Shown: one piece after another, positions 52,683 to 60,854 of the stretch | Layout of the letters: each line of letters starts with the position of its first letter | How positions within the stretch are numbered: position 1 is the first letter of the stretch | Source: VRUE01 sp040879985 | Lineage (GTDB): Bacteria > Actinomycetota > Thermoleophilia > Solirubrobacterales > 70-9 | NCBI GenBank assembly: GCA_040879985.1 | Contig: JBBDJH010000009.1 | Coordinates: 1-64,000 of the forward strand | Direction: 5' to 3' | DNA: 64,000 nucleotides | Notes under the pieces: model-generated | The model's input: only the letters and a program-made list of their open reading frames with translations | What the model was told of the DNA's origin: nothing | The model's database searches: none | Position numbers and translations under genes: made by a program

Positions 52683-53100
52683 ATCCAAAGCCGCCGTCGC
52701 CGCGGTCGGACTCGCCGAGCGAGTCCACCTCAACCGGCTCCGCCAGCCCGACCGGCGCAAGCACCAACTGCGCGATCCGCTCGCCGGGCTCGACCCGAAA
52801 CGTCTCAGCCGGGTCCGTGTTGAGCAGCAGCACCCGCACTTCGCCGCGGTACCCGGCATCGATCAACCCGGGGCTGTTGACCAGCGCAATCCCATGATCC
52901 CGCGCCAGCCCCGACCGGGGCAAGACCAACCCGGCATGCCCAACCGGAATCTCCACCGCCACCCCAGTCCCAACGCTCCACCTCTCCCCAGGCCCCAAAT
53001 GAGCCGCCTCGGCGGCATAAAGATCCAACCCTGCATCCCCAGCATGCGCCCGCGAGGGCACAACCGCCTCGTCCTTCAGCTTTGCGACACGAAGCTCCAT
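52669..53100 (-). CDS. dut: dUTP diphosphatase (trimeric dUTPase)
   Basis: 143 aa from the ATG at 53100; TAGGGT lies 7 nt upstream. It hydrolyses dUTP to dUMP, keeping uracil out of DNA. All five motifs are present: HAGDAGLDLYA, LPRSGLA, NSPGLIDAGYRGE, RVEPGERIAQLVL and the C-terminal RGDGGFGSSGR. The 3' end overlaps that of the RTX gene by 14 bases. A longer frame to 53262 runs through a palindromic element. Confidence 0.95.
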   Translation of the reverse strand: MELRVAKLKDEAVVPSRAHAGDAGLDLYAAEAAHLGPGERWSVGTGVAVEIPVGHAGLVLPRSGLARDHGIALVNSPGLIDAGYRGEVRVLLLNTDPAETFRVEPGERIAQLVLAPVGLAEPVEVDSLGESDRGDGGFGSSGR

Positions 53101-53113
53101 CGGCGTCACCCTA
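53101..53113 (-). promoter_or_regulatory. Putative leaderless -10 element of dut
   Basis: TAGGGT (complement of 53108-53113) lies 7 nt before the dut ATG. The family 2 palindrome starts about 20 bp upstream of it. Confidence 0.4.
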
Positions 53114-53133
53114 CTGCGCCCGTAGGCGGGTGT

Positions 53134-53234
53134 CGGGGGTGCCCGGACGCGCGCGGCGTCCTGTTTCCGCTCGACACTCAGCGTGAGACAACACCGCCAC
53201 AGGCGGAAACCCAGCGCGGGTCCGGGCACCCCCG
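53134..53234. repeat. Palindromic element, family 2, copy B (reverse orientation)
   Basis: Perfect 15-nt arms 53134-53148 and 53220-53234 around a 71-nt core with inner stem gtttccgc / gcggaaac. The reverse complement of the core aligns with copy A at 15310-15390 (gctgggttt..cgcctg at one end and aggacgccgc.gcgc at the other). A short segment ggagggacacccc at 53253-53265, outside these arms, is identical to part of the copy A right arm. It lies between dut and the hflX 3' end. Confidence 0.75.
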
Positions 53235-53275
53235 GCGGCCGCCCCCGCAAACGGAGGGACACCCCCTCCCCGTCC

Positions 53276-54607
53276 CTACACCGCGGTCGTCAGATCCGCG
53301 AACCGGTGCAGCTCCGCCCGCGGCACCCGAGCATGGACGAGCACGCCGTCCTCCCGCTCGGTCCGCTCCAGATCCCCAGCCACCTCGTGCAGCTCGTGCA
53401 GCCGCGCCCCCTCGCTGTAGGGGACGAGCAGCTCAACCTCGGCAAGGGTGTCGGCAAAGGCGACCTCGACCCGCTCGCGCAGCGTCTCGATCCCCTCGCC
53501 GTCGAGCGCCGAGACGAGCACGGCATCCGGATGGCGCAGCAGCGCCTCGCCGCGCTCCTCCTCATCGAGCAGGTCGATCTTGTTGAGGACCAGTAGGCGC
53601 GGCTTCTCTCCGGCGCCGATCTCCTCGAGCACCGCGTCGACCGCGGCGAGGTCGGCCAGGCGCCGCGGCTCGGGCGCCGCCGCGTCGACCACCTGCAGGA
53701 CCAGATCGGCGAGCACGGTCTCCTCCAGCGTCGCCTTGAACGCCTCGACCAGCTGGTGCGGAAGCTTCTCGATGAAGCCGACCGTGTCGGTGAAGAGGAA
53801 GTCGCGGCCGGCGAGCGGCACGCTGCGCGTGGTCGGGTCGAGCGTGTGGAAGAGCCGGTCGCCGACGCCGACCTCCTCGCCCCCGGTCAACGCGTTGAGC
53901 AGGGTCGACTTGCCGGCGTTGGTGTAGCCGGCCAGGGCGACCCGCGGCAGCGAGGAGCTCTCGCGCCGGGCGCGCATCACGCCGCGGTTGCGCTCGAGCC
54001 GGCCGAGCCGCCGGCGCAGCGCCGCGATCCGGTTGCGGGCGAGGCGGCGGTCGGTCTCGATCTGGCTCTCGCCCGGGCCCCTGGTCCCGATGCCGCCGTC
54101 CATGCGCCCGGCGCCGAGGCGCTCGAGGTGGGTCCAGAGGCCCCGCATGCGGGCCATGTTGTATTCGAGCTGGGCCAGCTCGACCTGCAGCTTGCCCTCG
54201 GCCGAGTGGGCGTGGTCGGCGAAGATGTCGAGGATCACGGCCGTACGGTCGATCACCGGCACGCCGAGCGCGGCCTCGAGGTTGCGCTCCTGGCGCGGCG
54301 CCAGCTCGTCGTCGCAGGCGACGAGGTTCGCGTCGCAGGCCACGATCCGCTCCTTCAGCTCGGCGAGCTTACCCCGCCCCAGGTAGCGGTCGGGGTCGGG
54401 TTTGTCGCGCTGCTGGACCGCCTCCCCCGCCGTCGCGACGCCGGCCGTGCGCAGCAACTCCTTCAGCTCGGCGAGCGGATCGCCGTCCTCACCCCCCTCG
54501 ACGATGCCGATCGCCAGGGCGCGCTGGCGGGCACGCCGGTTGGCGACGCCGGCGCCGTCGGCGCCGCGCTGCGTCTCCTTGCTGCGCCCGTTCCTGGATA
54601 GATCCAC
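53276..54607 (-). CDS. hflX: GTPase HflX
   Basis: 443 aa from a GTG at 54607 (TACAAT 8 nt upstream). Ribosome-associated GTPase that splits stalled 70S ribosomes. N-terminal HflX domain with DPDRYLGRGKLAELKE, DDELAPRQERNLE and DRTAVILDIFADHAHSAEGKLQVELAQLEY; RGPGESQIETDRR; then the G domain with GYTNAGKSTLLNALTGG, DTVGFIEKLP and NKIDLL. N-terminal residues before about 35 are not conserved, so the start is uncertain. Confidence 0.94.
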   Translation of the reverse strand: MDLSRNGRSKETQRGADGAGVANRRARQRALAIGIVEGGEDGDPLAELKELLRTAGVATAGEAVQQRDKPDPDRYLGRGKLAELKERIVACDANLVACDDELAPRQERNLEAALGVPVIDRTAVILDIFADHAHSAEGKLQVELAQLEYNMARMRGLWTHLERLGAGRMDGGIGTRGPGESQIETDRRLARNRIAALRRRLGRLERNRGVMRARRESSSLPRVALAGYTNAGKSTLLNALTGGEEVGVGDRLFHTLDPTTRSVPLAGRDFLFTDTVGFIEKLPHQLVEAFKATLEETVLADLVLQVVDAAAPEPRRLADLAAVDAVLEEIGAGEKPRLLVLNKIDLLDEEERGEALLRHPDAVLVSALDGEGIETLRERVEVAFADTLAEVELLVPYSEGARLHELHEVAGDLERTEREDGVLVHARVPRAELHRFADLTTAV

Positions 54608-54654
54608 TCCACCCGATTGTAGGCGCAGTGGTTTCCTGGATAGGGTTAGCGGTC

Positions 54655-55650
54655 GTGAAGGTCTTCGTAACCGGGGCAACGGGATTCATCGGCGGCACCG
54701 TGGCGCGCCAGCTGCGCGAACGCGGCGACGACGTCGTCTGCCTCGTTCGCAACGCGGGCAAGGCCGGCAAGCTGACCGAGCTCGGCTGCGAGCTGGTCAG
54801 CGGCGACCTCGGCGACGGCGCGGCGATCCGCGCCGGCATGGACGGCTGCGACGCGGTTATCCACGCCGCCGCGATGTACGAGGTCGGCATCCCCGCCAAG
54901 CAGCGCCCGGCGATGTGGGAGGCCAACGTGGCGGGCACCGAGAACGTGCTGAAAACCGCCGGCGAGGCCGGCGTCGCCAAGCTCGTCTACGTCTCCACGG
55001 TCGGCATCTTCGGCAACACCCACCGCCAGGTGGTCGACGAGACCTACGAGCCCCCCGGCAAGGACTTCACCTCCTACTACGAGGAGACGAAGCTGGAGGC
55101 GCACCGGGTCGCCAAGCGGATGATCGAGGACGGGTTGCCCGGCGTCATCGTCCAGCCCGGCGGTGTCTACGGCCCCGGCGACACCTCGCAGGTCGCCGAC
55201 CTCCTGGCGGAATTCTTCGCCGGGAAACTGATCCTGATGCCCTTCCCGGAGTTCGGCATCTGCCTGGCCCACGTCGACGACATCGCCGCCGGCATCCTGC
55301 TCGCGCTCGACAAGGGCCACGTCGGTGAGACCTACGTGCTCAGCGGGCCGGTGACGACGATGCGCGAGGCGATCGAGACCGTAGCCGCGGCGACCGGCCG
55401 CAAGGCGCCCAAGCATGCGATGCCGGTGCCGCTGATGAAGATGCTGACGCCGATCGGCCCGCTGGTCGGCAAGCTGATGGGCCAGCCGCCCAACCTGCGC
55501 GAGCTGATCTCCTCCGCCGACGGCGTGACCTTCTGGGCCGGCCACGAGAAGGCCAGCCGCGAGCTCGGCTACGCGCCGCGCGGCATGGAGGAGGGCCTGC
55601 GGCAGACGCTCGAAGGCGACGACCGCTTCCCGGCTCCGAAACCGGCCTGA
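54655..55650 (+). CDS. NAD-dependent epimerase/dehydratase family protein
   Basis: 331 aa from a GTG at 54655, giving KVFVTGATGFIGGTVARQL; TAGGGT lies 8 nt upstream. Extended SDR with nucleotide motif GATGFIGG, DVVCLVRN, VIHAAAMYEVG and catalytic YYEETK; VQPGGVYGPGD follows. It resembles the dihydroflavonol reductase/3-beta-HSD-like group acting on diverse carbonyls or sugars. The divergent hflX has its own -10 in the 47-bp gap. Confidence 0.85.
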   Translation: MKVFVTGATGFIGGTVARQLRERGDDVVCLVRNAGKAGKLTELGCELVSGDLGDGAAIRAGMDGCDAVIHAAAMYEVGIPAKQRPAMWEANVAGTENVLKTAGEAGVAKLVYVSTVGIFGNTHRQVVDETYEPPGKDFTSYYEETKLEAHRVAKRMIEDGLPGVIVQPGGVYGPGDTSQVADLLAEFFAGKLILMPFPEFGICLAHVDDIAAGILLALDKGHVGETYVLSGPVTTMREAIETVAAATGRKAPKHAMPVPLMKMLTPIGPLVGKLMGQPPNLRELISSADGVTFWAGHEKASRELGYAPRGMEEGLRQTLEGDDRFPAPKPA

Positions 55651-55666
55651 GCCGGCCCCCGCCGCG

Positions 55667-56515
55667 ATGCGCGTAATCGACGTCGAGCACCTCGGCCGCC
55701 CGCACGTGATCGGCTGCTGGCAGGTCGGCGAGGCGCTGGTCGACCCCGGGCCCGAGTCCTCGCTCGAGACCCTGCTGGCGGCGCTCGGCGAGGACCGTCC
55801 GCGGGCGCTGCTGCTCACCCACATCCACCTCGACCACGCCGCCGCGACCGGCGCCCTGGTGCGCCGCTGGCCGGACCTCGAGGTCTACGTGCACGAGCGC
55901 GGCGCGCCCCATCTGATCGACCCGGCAAAGCTGCTGGCCAGCGCCGGGCGGCTCTACGGAGACCAGATGCAGCGACTCTGGGGCGAGATCGTGCCGGTGC
56001 CCGAGGCCAACGTGAAGCCGCTCGCGGGCGGCGAGCGGGTGCTCGGCATGCGCGTCGCATACACCCCTGGGCACGCCTCCCACCACGTCAGCTACCTGCA
56101 CGAGGAGAGCGGCACGGCCTTCGTCGGCGACGTCGCCGCGGTCTCGATCCCGGGCGTCGACCTGATCGTTCCCCCCACGCCGCCGCCCGACATCGACATC
56201 GAGACCTGGGAGGACTCGATCGCAATCGTCGAAAGCTGGCAGCCCGAGCGCCTGGCCCTGACCCATTTCGGCGCAATCGAGGACCCCCTCCCCCACCTGG
56301 CCCACGTCAAGGACCGCCTGCGCGAAGAGGCGCAGCTAGCCCGCGATCTGCCGGAGGACGCCTACGAGGCGCGTCATAGGCAACGGGTCGCCGCCAGCTC
56401 CACCAGCGAAGACGCAGCAACCGAGATGCTCCAATCCGTCCCCCCGCAATATCAGTGGCGAGGCCTCGACCGATACTGGACCAAGCTCGGCGAGAAACAG
56501 GAGGCGTCCGGGTAG
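55667..56515 (+). CDS. Metallo-beta-lactamase fold hydrolase
   Basis: 282 aa. Metal-binding motif LLLTHIHLDHAAATGALVRRWP (HxHxDH, about 52-57), then YTPGHASHHVSYLHEESGTAFVGDVAAV and ALTHFG as third-shell ligands. A C-terminal helical extension of about 60 residues is present. Substrate unknown. Its last codons and stop lie within the left arm of a family 1 palindromic element. Confidence 0.88.
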   Translation: MRVIDVEHLGRPHVIGCWQVGEALVDPGPESSLETLLAALGEDRPRALLLTHIHLDHAAATGALVRRWPDLEVYVHERGAPHLIDPAKLLASAGRLYGDQMQRLWGEIVPVPEANVKPLAGGERVLGMRVAYTPGHASHHVSYLHEESGTAFVGDVAAVSIPGVDLIVPPTPPPDIDIETWEDSIAIVESWQPERLALTHFGAIEDPLPHLAHVKDRLREEAQLARDLPEDAYEARHRQRVAASSTSEDAATEMLQSVPPQYQWRGLDRYWTKLGEKQEASG

Positions 56516-56612
56516 GGCCGGAACGTCTTGTACTTTTTTTGGGCTGCCAGCCTCGGACGGCCGCATCCTGTCTTCAAAAAAAGTTAAGTGGAGGCCCTAC
56601 CCGGACGCCTCC
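56500..56612. repeat. Palindromic element, family 1, copy B
   Basis: Perfect 20-nt arms 56500-56519 and 56593-56612 around a 73-nt core (56520-56592). Inner stem ACTTTTTTTG / CAAAAAAAGT replaces the ACTTTTTCCG / CGGAAAAAGT of copies A and C by paired changes on both sides. The left arm includes the last codons and stop of the MBL gene; the right arm ends 5 bp before the dapL stop. It sits between convergent genes. Confidence 0.9.
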
Positions 56613-56617
56613 CGACC

Positions 56618-57787
56618 TCAAGCCAAATGCTCCCTCATCCGCTCGACCGCCTCGGTTATGCGCTCGTCCGGGGTGGTCAGGGCGATGCGGAAGAAGCCCT
56701 CGCCGCTGGGCCCGTACATCGAGCCCGGTGAGACGACGACCGCCGCCTCTTCGAGCACCAGCTCGGCGAAGGAGGTCGAGGTGTGGCCGTCCGGAACCGG
56801 CGCCCAGACGTAGATCGTGCCCTTCGGCGCGGTCACTTCGACGCCGATCTCAGCCAGCGCCGAGACGACCAGGTCACGGCGGCGGGCGTAGGTCTCGTTC
56901 ATCCGCTGCAACGGCCCCGGCGGGCCCTCTAGCGCGGCGACGCCGGCCTTCTGGACGGCCTCGAAGAGGCCCGAGTCGACGTTGGTCTTGAGCCGCCAGT
57001 AGGCCTGCACCGCCTCGGCGTTGCCGAGGATCGCGGCGCAGCGCCAGCCGGTCATGTTGAAGCCCTTGGAGAGCGAAAAGACCTCGACCCCGACCTCCTT
57101 GGCCCCCGGCGTGGCGAGGAAGCTCGGCGCGACGTAGCCGTCGTAGGTCGTCTCCGAGTAGGCGTTGTCGTGAACGACGAGGATCTCGTGCTCGCGGGCG
57201 AAGGAGACCACCAGCTCGAAGAAGCCCTCGGGGACGACGGCGCCGGTCGGGTTGTTGGGGTAGTTGATGAACATCAGGCGGGCCCTGGCGGCGACGTCGG
57301 CCGGGACCGCGCCGAGGTCGGGGACGAAGCCCAGCTCCGGAACCAGCGGCAGCAGCTCCGGCGTCGCCCCGGCGAGGATCGGCCCGCCGGTGTAGACGGG
57401 GTAACCCGGGTCGGAGGCGAGGGCGACGTCGCCCGGATCGAGAAAGGCGAAGCAGAGGTTGTAGATGCACTCCTTGGCGCCGATCGCCGGGATCGCCTCG
57501 GTCGCGGGGTCGATCTCGACCCCGAAGCGCTCGGCGTAGAAGCGCGCCAGCGCCTCGCGGAAGTCCTCACGGCCGCGATTGCTGGGGTACTGGTGGGTGG
57601 CGGGGTCGGCGACCGCCTCCTGCATCGCCGCGACGATGTGCGGGTAGGTCGGTTCGTCGGGATCGCCGATGCCGAGGCTGATCACGTCGATGCCGGCGGC
57701 GCGCTTCTCGGCGATCCGCCGCTCCAGTTCCTGGAACATGTAGGGAGGCATCGCCTCCAGGCGCTTGGACGGGTCTGCGATTCCCAC
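56618..57787 (-). CDS. dapL: LL-diaminopimelate aminotransferase-like class I aminotransferase
   Basis: 389 aa, PLP fold type I. Opening RLEAMPPYMFQELERRIAEKRAAGIDVISLGIGDPDEPT, INYPNNPTGAVVP, DNAYSETTYDG and PLP lysine in SLSKGFNMTGWRCAA are typical of DapL and its bacterial relatives. Placement directly downstream of dapF supports LL-DAP synthesis from tetrahydrodipicolinate in one step, without succinylated or acetylated intermediates. Alternatives are other aspartate/alanine-type aminotransferases. GTG start 11 nt after the dapF stop. Confidence 0.8.
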   Translation of the reverse strand: MGIADPSKRLEAMPPYMFQELERRIAEKRAAGIDVISLGIGDPDEPTYPHIVAAMQEAVADPATHQYPSNRGREDFREALARFYAERFGVEIDPATEAIPAIGAKECIYNLCFAFLDPGDVALASDPGYPVYTGGPILAGATPELLPLVPELGFVPDLGAVPADVAARARLMFINYPNNPTGAVVPEGFFELVVSFAREHEILVVHDNAYSETTYDGYVAPSFLATPGAKEVGVEVFSLSKGFNMTGWRCAAILGNAEAVQAYWRLKTNVDSGLFEAVQKAGVAALEGPPGPLQRMNETYARRRDLVVSALAEIGVEVTAPKGTIYVWAPVPDGHTSTSFAELVLEEAAVVVSPGSMYGPSGEGFFRIALTTPDERITEAVERMREHLA

Positions 57788-57798
57788 GGGCGCGGAAT

Positions 57799-58644
57799 CT
57801 ATTCGGCGAGGTCGGACAGTGCCGCGACCAGCTCGGGCGAGAGCTCGCCGACGCAGATCGGCTCGGCCCAGCCCGCCAGGGTCACGTCCAGCTGATCTGA
57901 GATCACCACACGCAACTCCCCACCATCCAACCGGACGAGGACGGGGCTCTGCGCACTGGTGAGAACGGCCGCCACGGCGGCTCCGCTGGCCCCGGTCCCG
58001 GATGAGAGCGTCTCCCCCACGCCCCGCTCAAAGATTCGAGCGCGGATACTTGCGCCGTCGACCTTGAAGAAGGAGACGTTGGTCCGATTGGGGAACAGCT
58101 CGTGCGATGCGATCTCGGGACCAATGCTGGCAATGTCCAATTCCTCGACCTCATCGCCCACGTCGATCGCGCACTGTGGATTGCCAATCGACACATGCTG
58201 GAAACGCCACTCCCGACCGGCCGCAGTGAGGACCCCACTTCCGTCTGGCGAACCCGATGGGAAGTCCTTGGAGACCGTCGATGCCCGGCCCATCTCGACC
58301 GAGCAGGTCCGCTCCGACGTAATCGTCGGCGTAATCGGCCCCGCGGCAGTCCCCACGCTGAACGTGTCCTCCGTCGTCCAACGATGCCTACGCATGTACA
58401 GAACGGCCTCGCGCACCCCATTGCCGGACAGCTCGGCCTCAGACCCATCCGGGTTGAAGATCCGCACCTCTGCCACCACCTCCGGGTCATCGCTACGCGA
58501 GAGCAACAACACCCCGTCTGAGCCAATTCCGAAATGCGAATCGCAGATCTTCCGAATCCGCTTCTCCGTCAGCTCCCACGGCAGAACATCGTGCTCCAGG
58601 ATCACGTAGTCATTCCCCAGCGCCGTCCACTTCTCAAAACGCAT
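57799..58644 (-). CDS. dapF: Diaminopimelate epimerase homologue lacking both catalytic cysteines
   Basis: 281 aa, normal length and fold: KWTALGNDYVILEH, RKICDSHFGIGSDGVLL, IFNPDGSEAELSGNGVREA, VSIGNPQCAIDV and FERGVGETLSSGTGASGAA. DapF uses two cysteines in CGNG and ACGTG to exchange the alpha proton of LL-DAP. Here both are serine (Ser73 and Ser215); the other motif residues are retained. Either the epimerase works poorly or differently, or the protein has another job. dapL lies 11 nt downstream. TAGGGT sits 6 nt before the ATG, with a palindromic element just upstream. Confidence 0.85.
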   Translation of the reverse strand: MRFEKWTALGNDYVILEHDVLPWELTEKRIRKICDSHFGIGSDGVLLLSRSDDPEVVAEVRIFNPDGSEAELSGNGVREAVLYMRRHRWTTEDTFSVGTAAGPITPTITSERTCSVEMGRASTVSKDFPSGSPDGSGVLTAAGREWRFQHVSIGNPQCAIDVGDEVEELDIASIGPEIASHELFPNRTNVSFFKVDGASIRARIFERGVGETLSSGTGASGAAVAAVLTSAQSPVLVRLDGGELRVVISDQLDVTLAGWAEPICVGELSPELVAALSDLAE

Positions 58645-58662
58645 CGCCGCACCCTACCCACA

Positions 58663-58777
58663 AGGGCCTATTCCGGTAGGCCCGGAACGTCTTGTACTTT
58701 TTCCGGGCCACCTCCCTCGGACGGCCAATCCCTGTTTTCGGAAAAAGTTAAGTGGAGGGCCTACCGGAATAGGCCCT
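58663..58777. repeat. Palindromic element, family 1, copy C
   Basis: Perfect 21-nt arms 58663-58683 and 58757-58777 around a 73-nt core (58684-58756). The core starts ggaacgtcttgtacttttt, has the central cctcggacggcc and ends ggaaaaagttaagtgga. Inner stem ACTTTTTCCG / CGGAAAAAGT as in copy A. It fills the gap between the miaA stop (complement of 58776-58778, partly inside the arm) and the dapF promoter. Confidence 0.9.
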
Positions 58778-59513
58778 ACGCACGGTCATCGATGTGTCGC
58801 ACGATCTCGGCGGCAACGTCGGAGTCGGAGCGCCCGGTGCGGTCGATCGCGGTCAGGTTGGGGATCTTGCGCATCCAGGTCAGCTGGCGGCGAGCGTAGT
58901 TGCGCGAGCGCTTCTTCAGCCGCTCGACGTCACCGGCGAGCAGCTCATCGAATCCGAGCGCCTTGCGGGCGGTACGCGAGGGTCCAAGCTCTTCCGCCCG
59001 CACGACCTCCTCCGCAGCCCCGCCGGCGACGATCGCCTCGGTGCGGGCATCGATTTGCTCATACAGCTGCGCCCGCTCCATGTCGAGCCCGAAGAGCGTC
59101 GTCGGCAGTCGCGTCTCGGGCGACCACAGCTCCGAGTCCGTGGCTCCCGGCGGCGCCTTGACCAACGACAGCTCCGCCACCGCCGCCCGCAGGTAGAGCC
59201 CCGTCCCCCCCACGACGATCGGCCGCCGCCCCGCCGCCAGCGCCCGGTCGATCTCCGCGTGCGCCAACCCCATGTAGTCCCCCACGGAGAACGGCTGGGT
59301 AACCGGAACGAAGCCCACCAGCCGATGCTCCAACCGGGACTGCTGCTCAGTCGTAGCGACCCCGGTGAGCACCGCCAACCCCTCATAAACCTGCAACGCA
59401 TCGCACGAGATAGCGATGGGATTCTCTCCACGCTCCCGCAACTCCTCGGCGAGGGCTACGGCGACCCCGGTCTTCCCGACCCCGGTCGGCCCGAAGATGC
59501 CGAGGACGTTCAA
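58776..59513 (-). CDS. miaA: tRNA dimethylallyltransferase (MiaA), shortened
   Basis: 245 aa against about 300 usual. It prenylates A37 of tRNAs reading UNN codons. P-loop GIFGPTGVGKTGVAVALAEEL, SCDALQVYEGLAVLTG, RPIVVGGTGLYLRAAVAEL and C-terminal SRTARKALGFDELLAGDVERLKKRSRNYARRQLTWMRKIP are present. After LYLRAAVAELSL the protein reaches PTTLFGLDMERAQLYEQI within about 30 residues, so most of the insertion region that normally carries the PND-RI-RALE segment is missing. ATG overlaps the miaB stop by 4 bases. Confidence 0.88.
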   Translation of the reverse strand: MNVLGIFGPTGVGKTGVAVALAEELRERGENPIAISCDALQVYEGLAVLTGVATTEQQSRLEHRLVGFVPVTQPFSVGDYMGLAHAEIDRALAAGRRPIVVGGTGLYLRAAVAELSLVKAPPGATDSELWSPETRLPTTLFGLDMERAQLYEQIDARTEAIVAGGAAEEVVRAEELGPSRTARKALGFDELLAGDVERLKKRSRNYARRQLTWMRKIPNLTAIDRTGRSDSDVAAEIVRHIDDRA

Positions 59514-60826
59514 ACCGCGATCGGCTTCGTCGCCACCCCGCTGAGCGTGGTCGAGGTCGCCGAGTCGATCTCAACCTGCACGAGCTCTCCCGGCTCGGCG
59601 ACCCCGTCGAAGTTGACCGTCTTGTTGTGCCGCGTGCGCCCGCGCAGCCGGGTCGGGTCCGTCCGGCTCGGGCCCTCGACGAGCACCTCGAGCTCGCGCC
59701 CGACGAAGCGCTGCGAGCGCTCGCTGGCGCGGCGCTGGACCAGCTCGACCAGCCGCCCCATCCGCTCCTTCTTGACCGGGTGCGGGACGGCATCGTCCAT
59801 CGTCGCCGCCTCGGTCTCGCGCCGCGGCGAGAAGACGAAGGTGAAGGCGCTGTCGTAGCCGACCTCGTCGACCACTTCCAGCGTCGCCTCGAAGTCGGCC
59901 TCCGTCTCGCCCGGGAAGCCGACGATGATGTCGGTGGTGATCGCGCAGTCGGGCACGTGCTCGCGGATCAGCGATACCCGCTCCATGTACCGCTGCCGGT
60001 CGTAGGTGCGGCGCATCCGTTTGAGGATCGCGCTCGAGCCCGATTGCAGCGGCAGGTGGATGTGCTCGCAGACGGCGGGCAGCTCGGCGTGGGCGCGGAT
60101 CACGTCCTCCTTCATGTCCTTCGGGTGCGGGCTGGTGTAGCGGATCCGCTCGATCCCATCGACCGCGTCGACCCGCGCCAGCAGCTCGGCGAAGCCGATC
60201 CGCGACTCGCCCGGCAGGTCGCGGCCGTAGCTGTTGACGTTCTGGCCCAGCAGGGTCAGCTCGAGCACGCCGTCGCCGGCCAGTGCCTCTGCCTCGGCGA
60301 CCAGCTCGGCGGGATCGCGGCTCTCCTCCCGACCCCGGGTCGAGGGGACGATGCAGTAGGCGCACCTGCAGTTGCAGCCCTGCGAGATCTGCAGCCAAGC
60401 CTGGAACTCACGCTCGCGACGGGCCGGCAGGTGGCCGGAGAAGTCCTCGAACTCGAAGTAGCCCTGGGCGCTCAGCGAGTCCGAGTTGAGGAACTCCGCG
60501 AGGCGGTGGATCTGCCCTGGGCCAAAGGCGACATCGACGAAGGGGAAGCGCTCGAAGACCTCCTCCTTGACCGACTGCGCCCAGCAGCCGCCGACGCCGA
60601 CGACGCGCTCGGGGTCTTCCGACTTGAGCCGCTTCGCCTCGCCGAGGTGGGCGACGAAGCGGTTGTCGGCCGACTCGCGGATCGAGCAGGTGTTGAAGAG
60701 GATCAGATCGGCCTCGGCGCGGCTCGCCGCCTCCTCGTAGCCGAGCGACTCGAGCATCCCCTGCATCCGCTCGGAATCGTGCACGTTCATCTGACAGCCG
60801 AACGTGGTGACGTGGTAGCTGGGCAT
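59510..60826 (-). CDS. miaB: tRNA-2-methylthio-N6-dimethylallyladenosine synthase (MiaB)
   Basis: 438 aa radical-SAM methylthiotransferase acting on the product of MiaA. N-terminal cluster cysteines Cys11, Cys47 and Cys81 (TFGCQMN, FNTCSIRE, GGCWAQ); radical-SAM C-x3-C-x2-C in GCNCRCAYCIVPSTRGRE; LLGQNVNSYG and a C-terminal TRAM domain (about 370-438). TAGAGT lies 7 nt before the ATG. The miaB-miaA coupling mirrors the pathway order. Confidence 0.96.
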   Translation of the reverse strand: MPSYHVTTFGCQMNVHDSERMQGMLESLGYEEAASRAEADLILFNTCSIRESADNRFVAHLGEAKRLKSEDPERVVGVGGCWAQSVKEEVFERFPFVDVAFGPGQIHRLAEFLNSDSLSAQGYFEFEDFSGHLPARREREFQAWLQISQGCNCRCAYCIVPSTRGREESRDPAELVAEAEALAGDGVLELTLLGQNVNSYGRDLPGESRIGFAELLARVDAVDGIERIRYTSPHPKDMKEDVIRAHAELPAVCEHIHLPLQSGSSAILKRMRRTYDRQRYMERVSLIREHVPDCAITTDIIVGFPGETEADFEATLEVVDEVGYDSAFTFVFSPRRETEAATMDDAVPHPVKKERMGRLVELVQRRASERSQRFVGRELEVLVEGPSRTDPTRLRGRTRHNKTVNFDGVAEPGELVQVEIDSATSTTLSGVATKPIAV

Positions 60827-60854
60827 GGCCCAAACTCTAGTGGCCCAACTAGCC

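Noticed and set aside
29779..58777. Family 1 elements as a CRISPR array or direct repeats
   Set aside because: The copies are single, far apart and palindromic; there are no regular spacers and no cas genes in the window.
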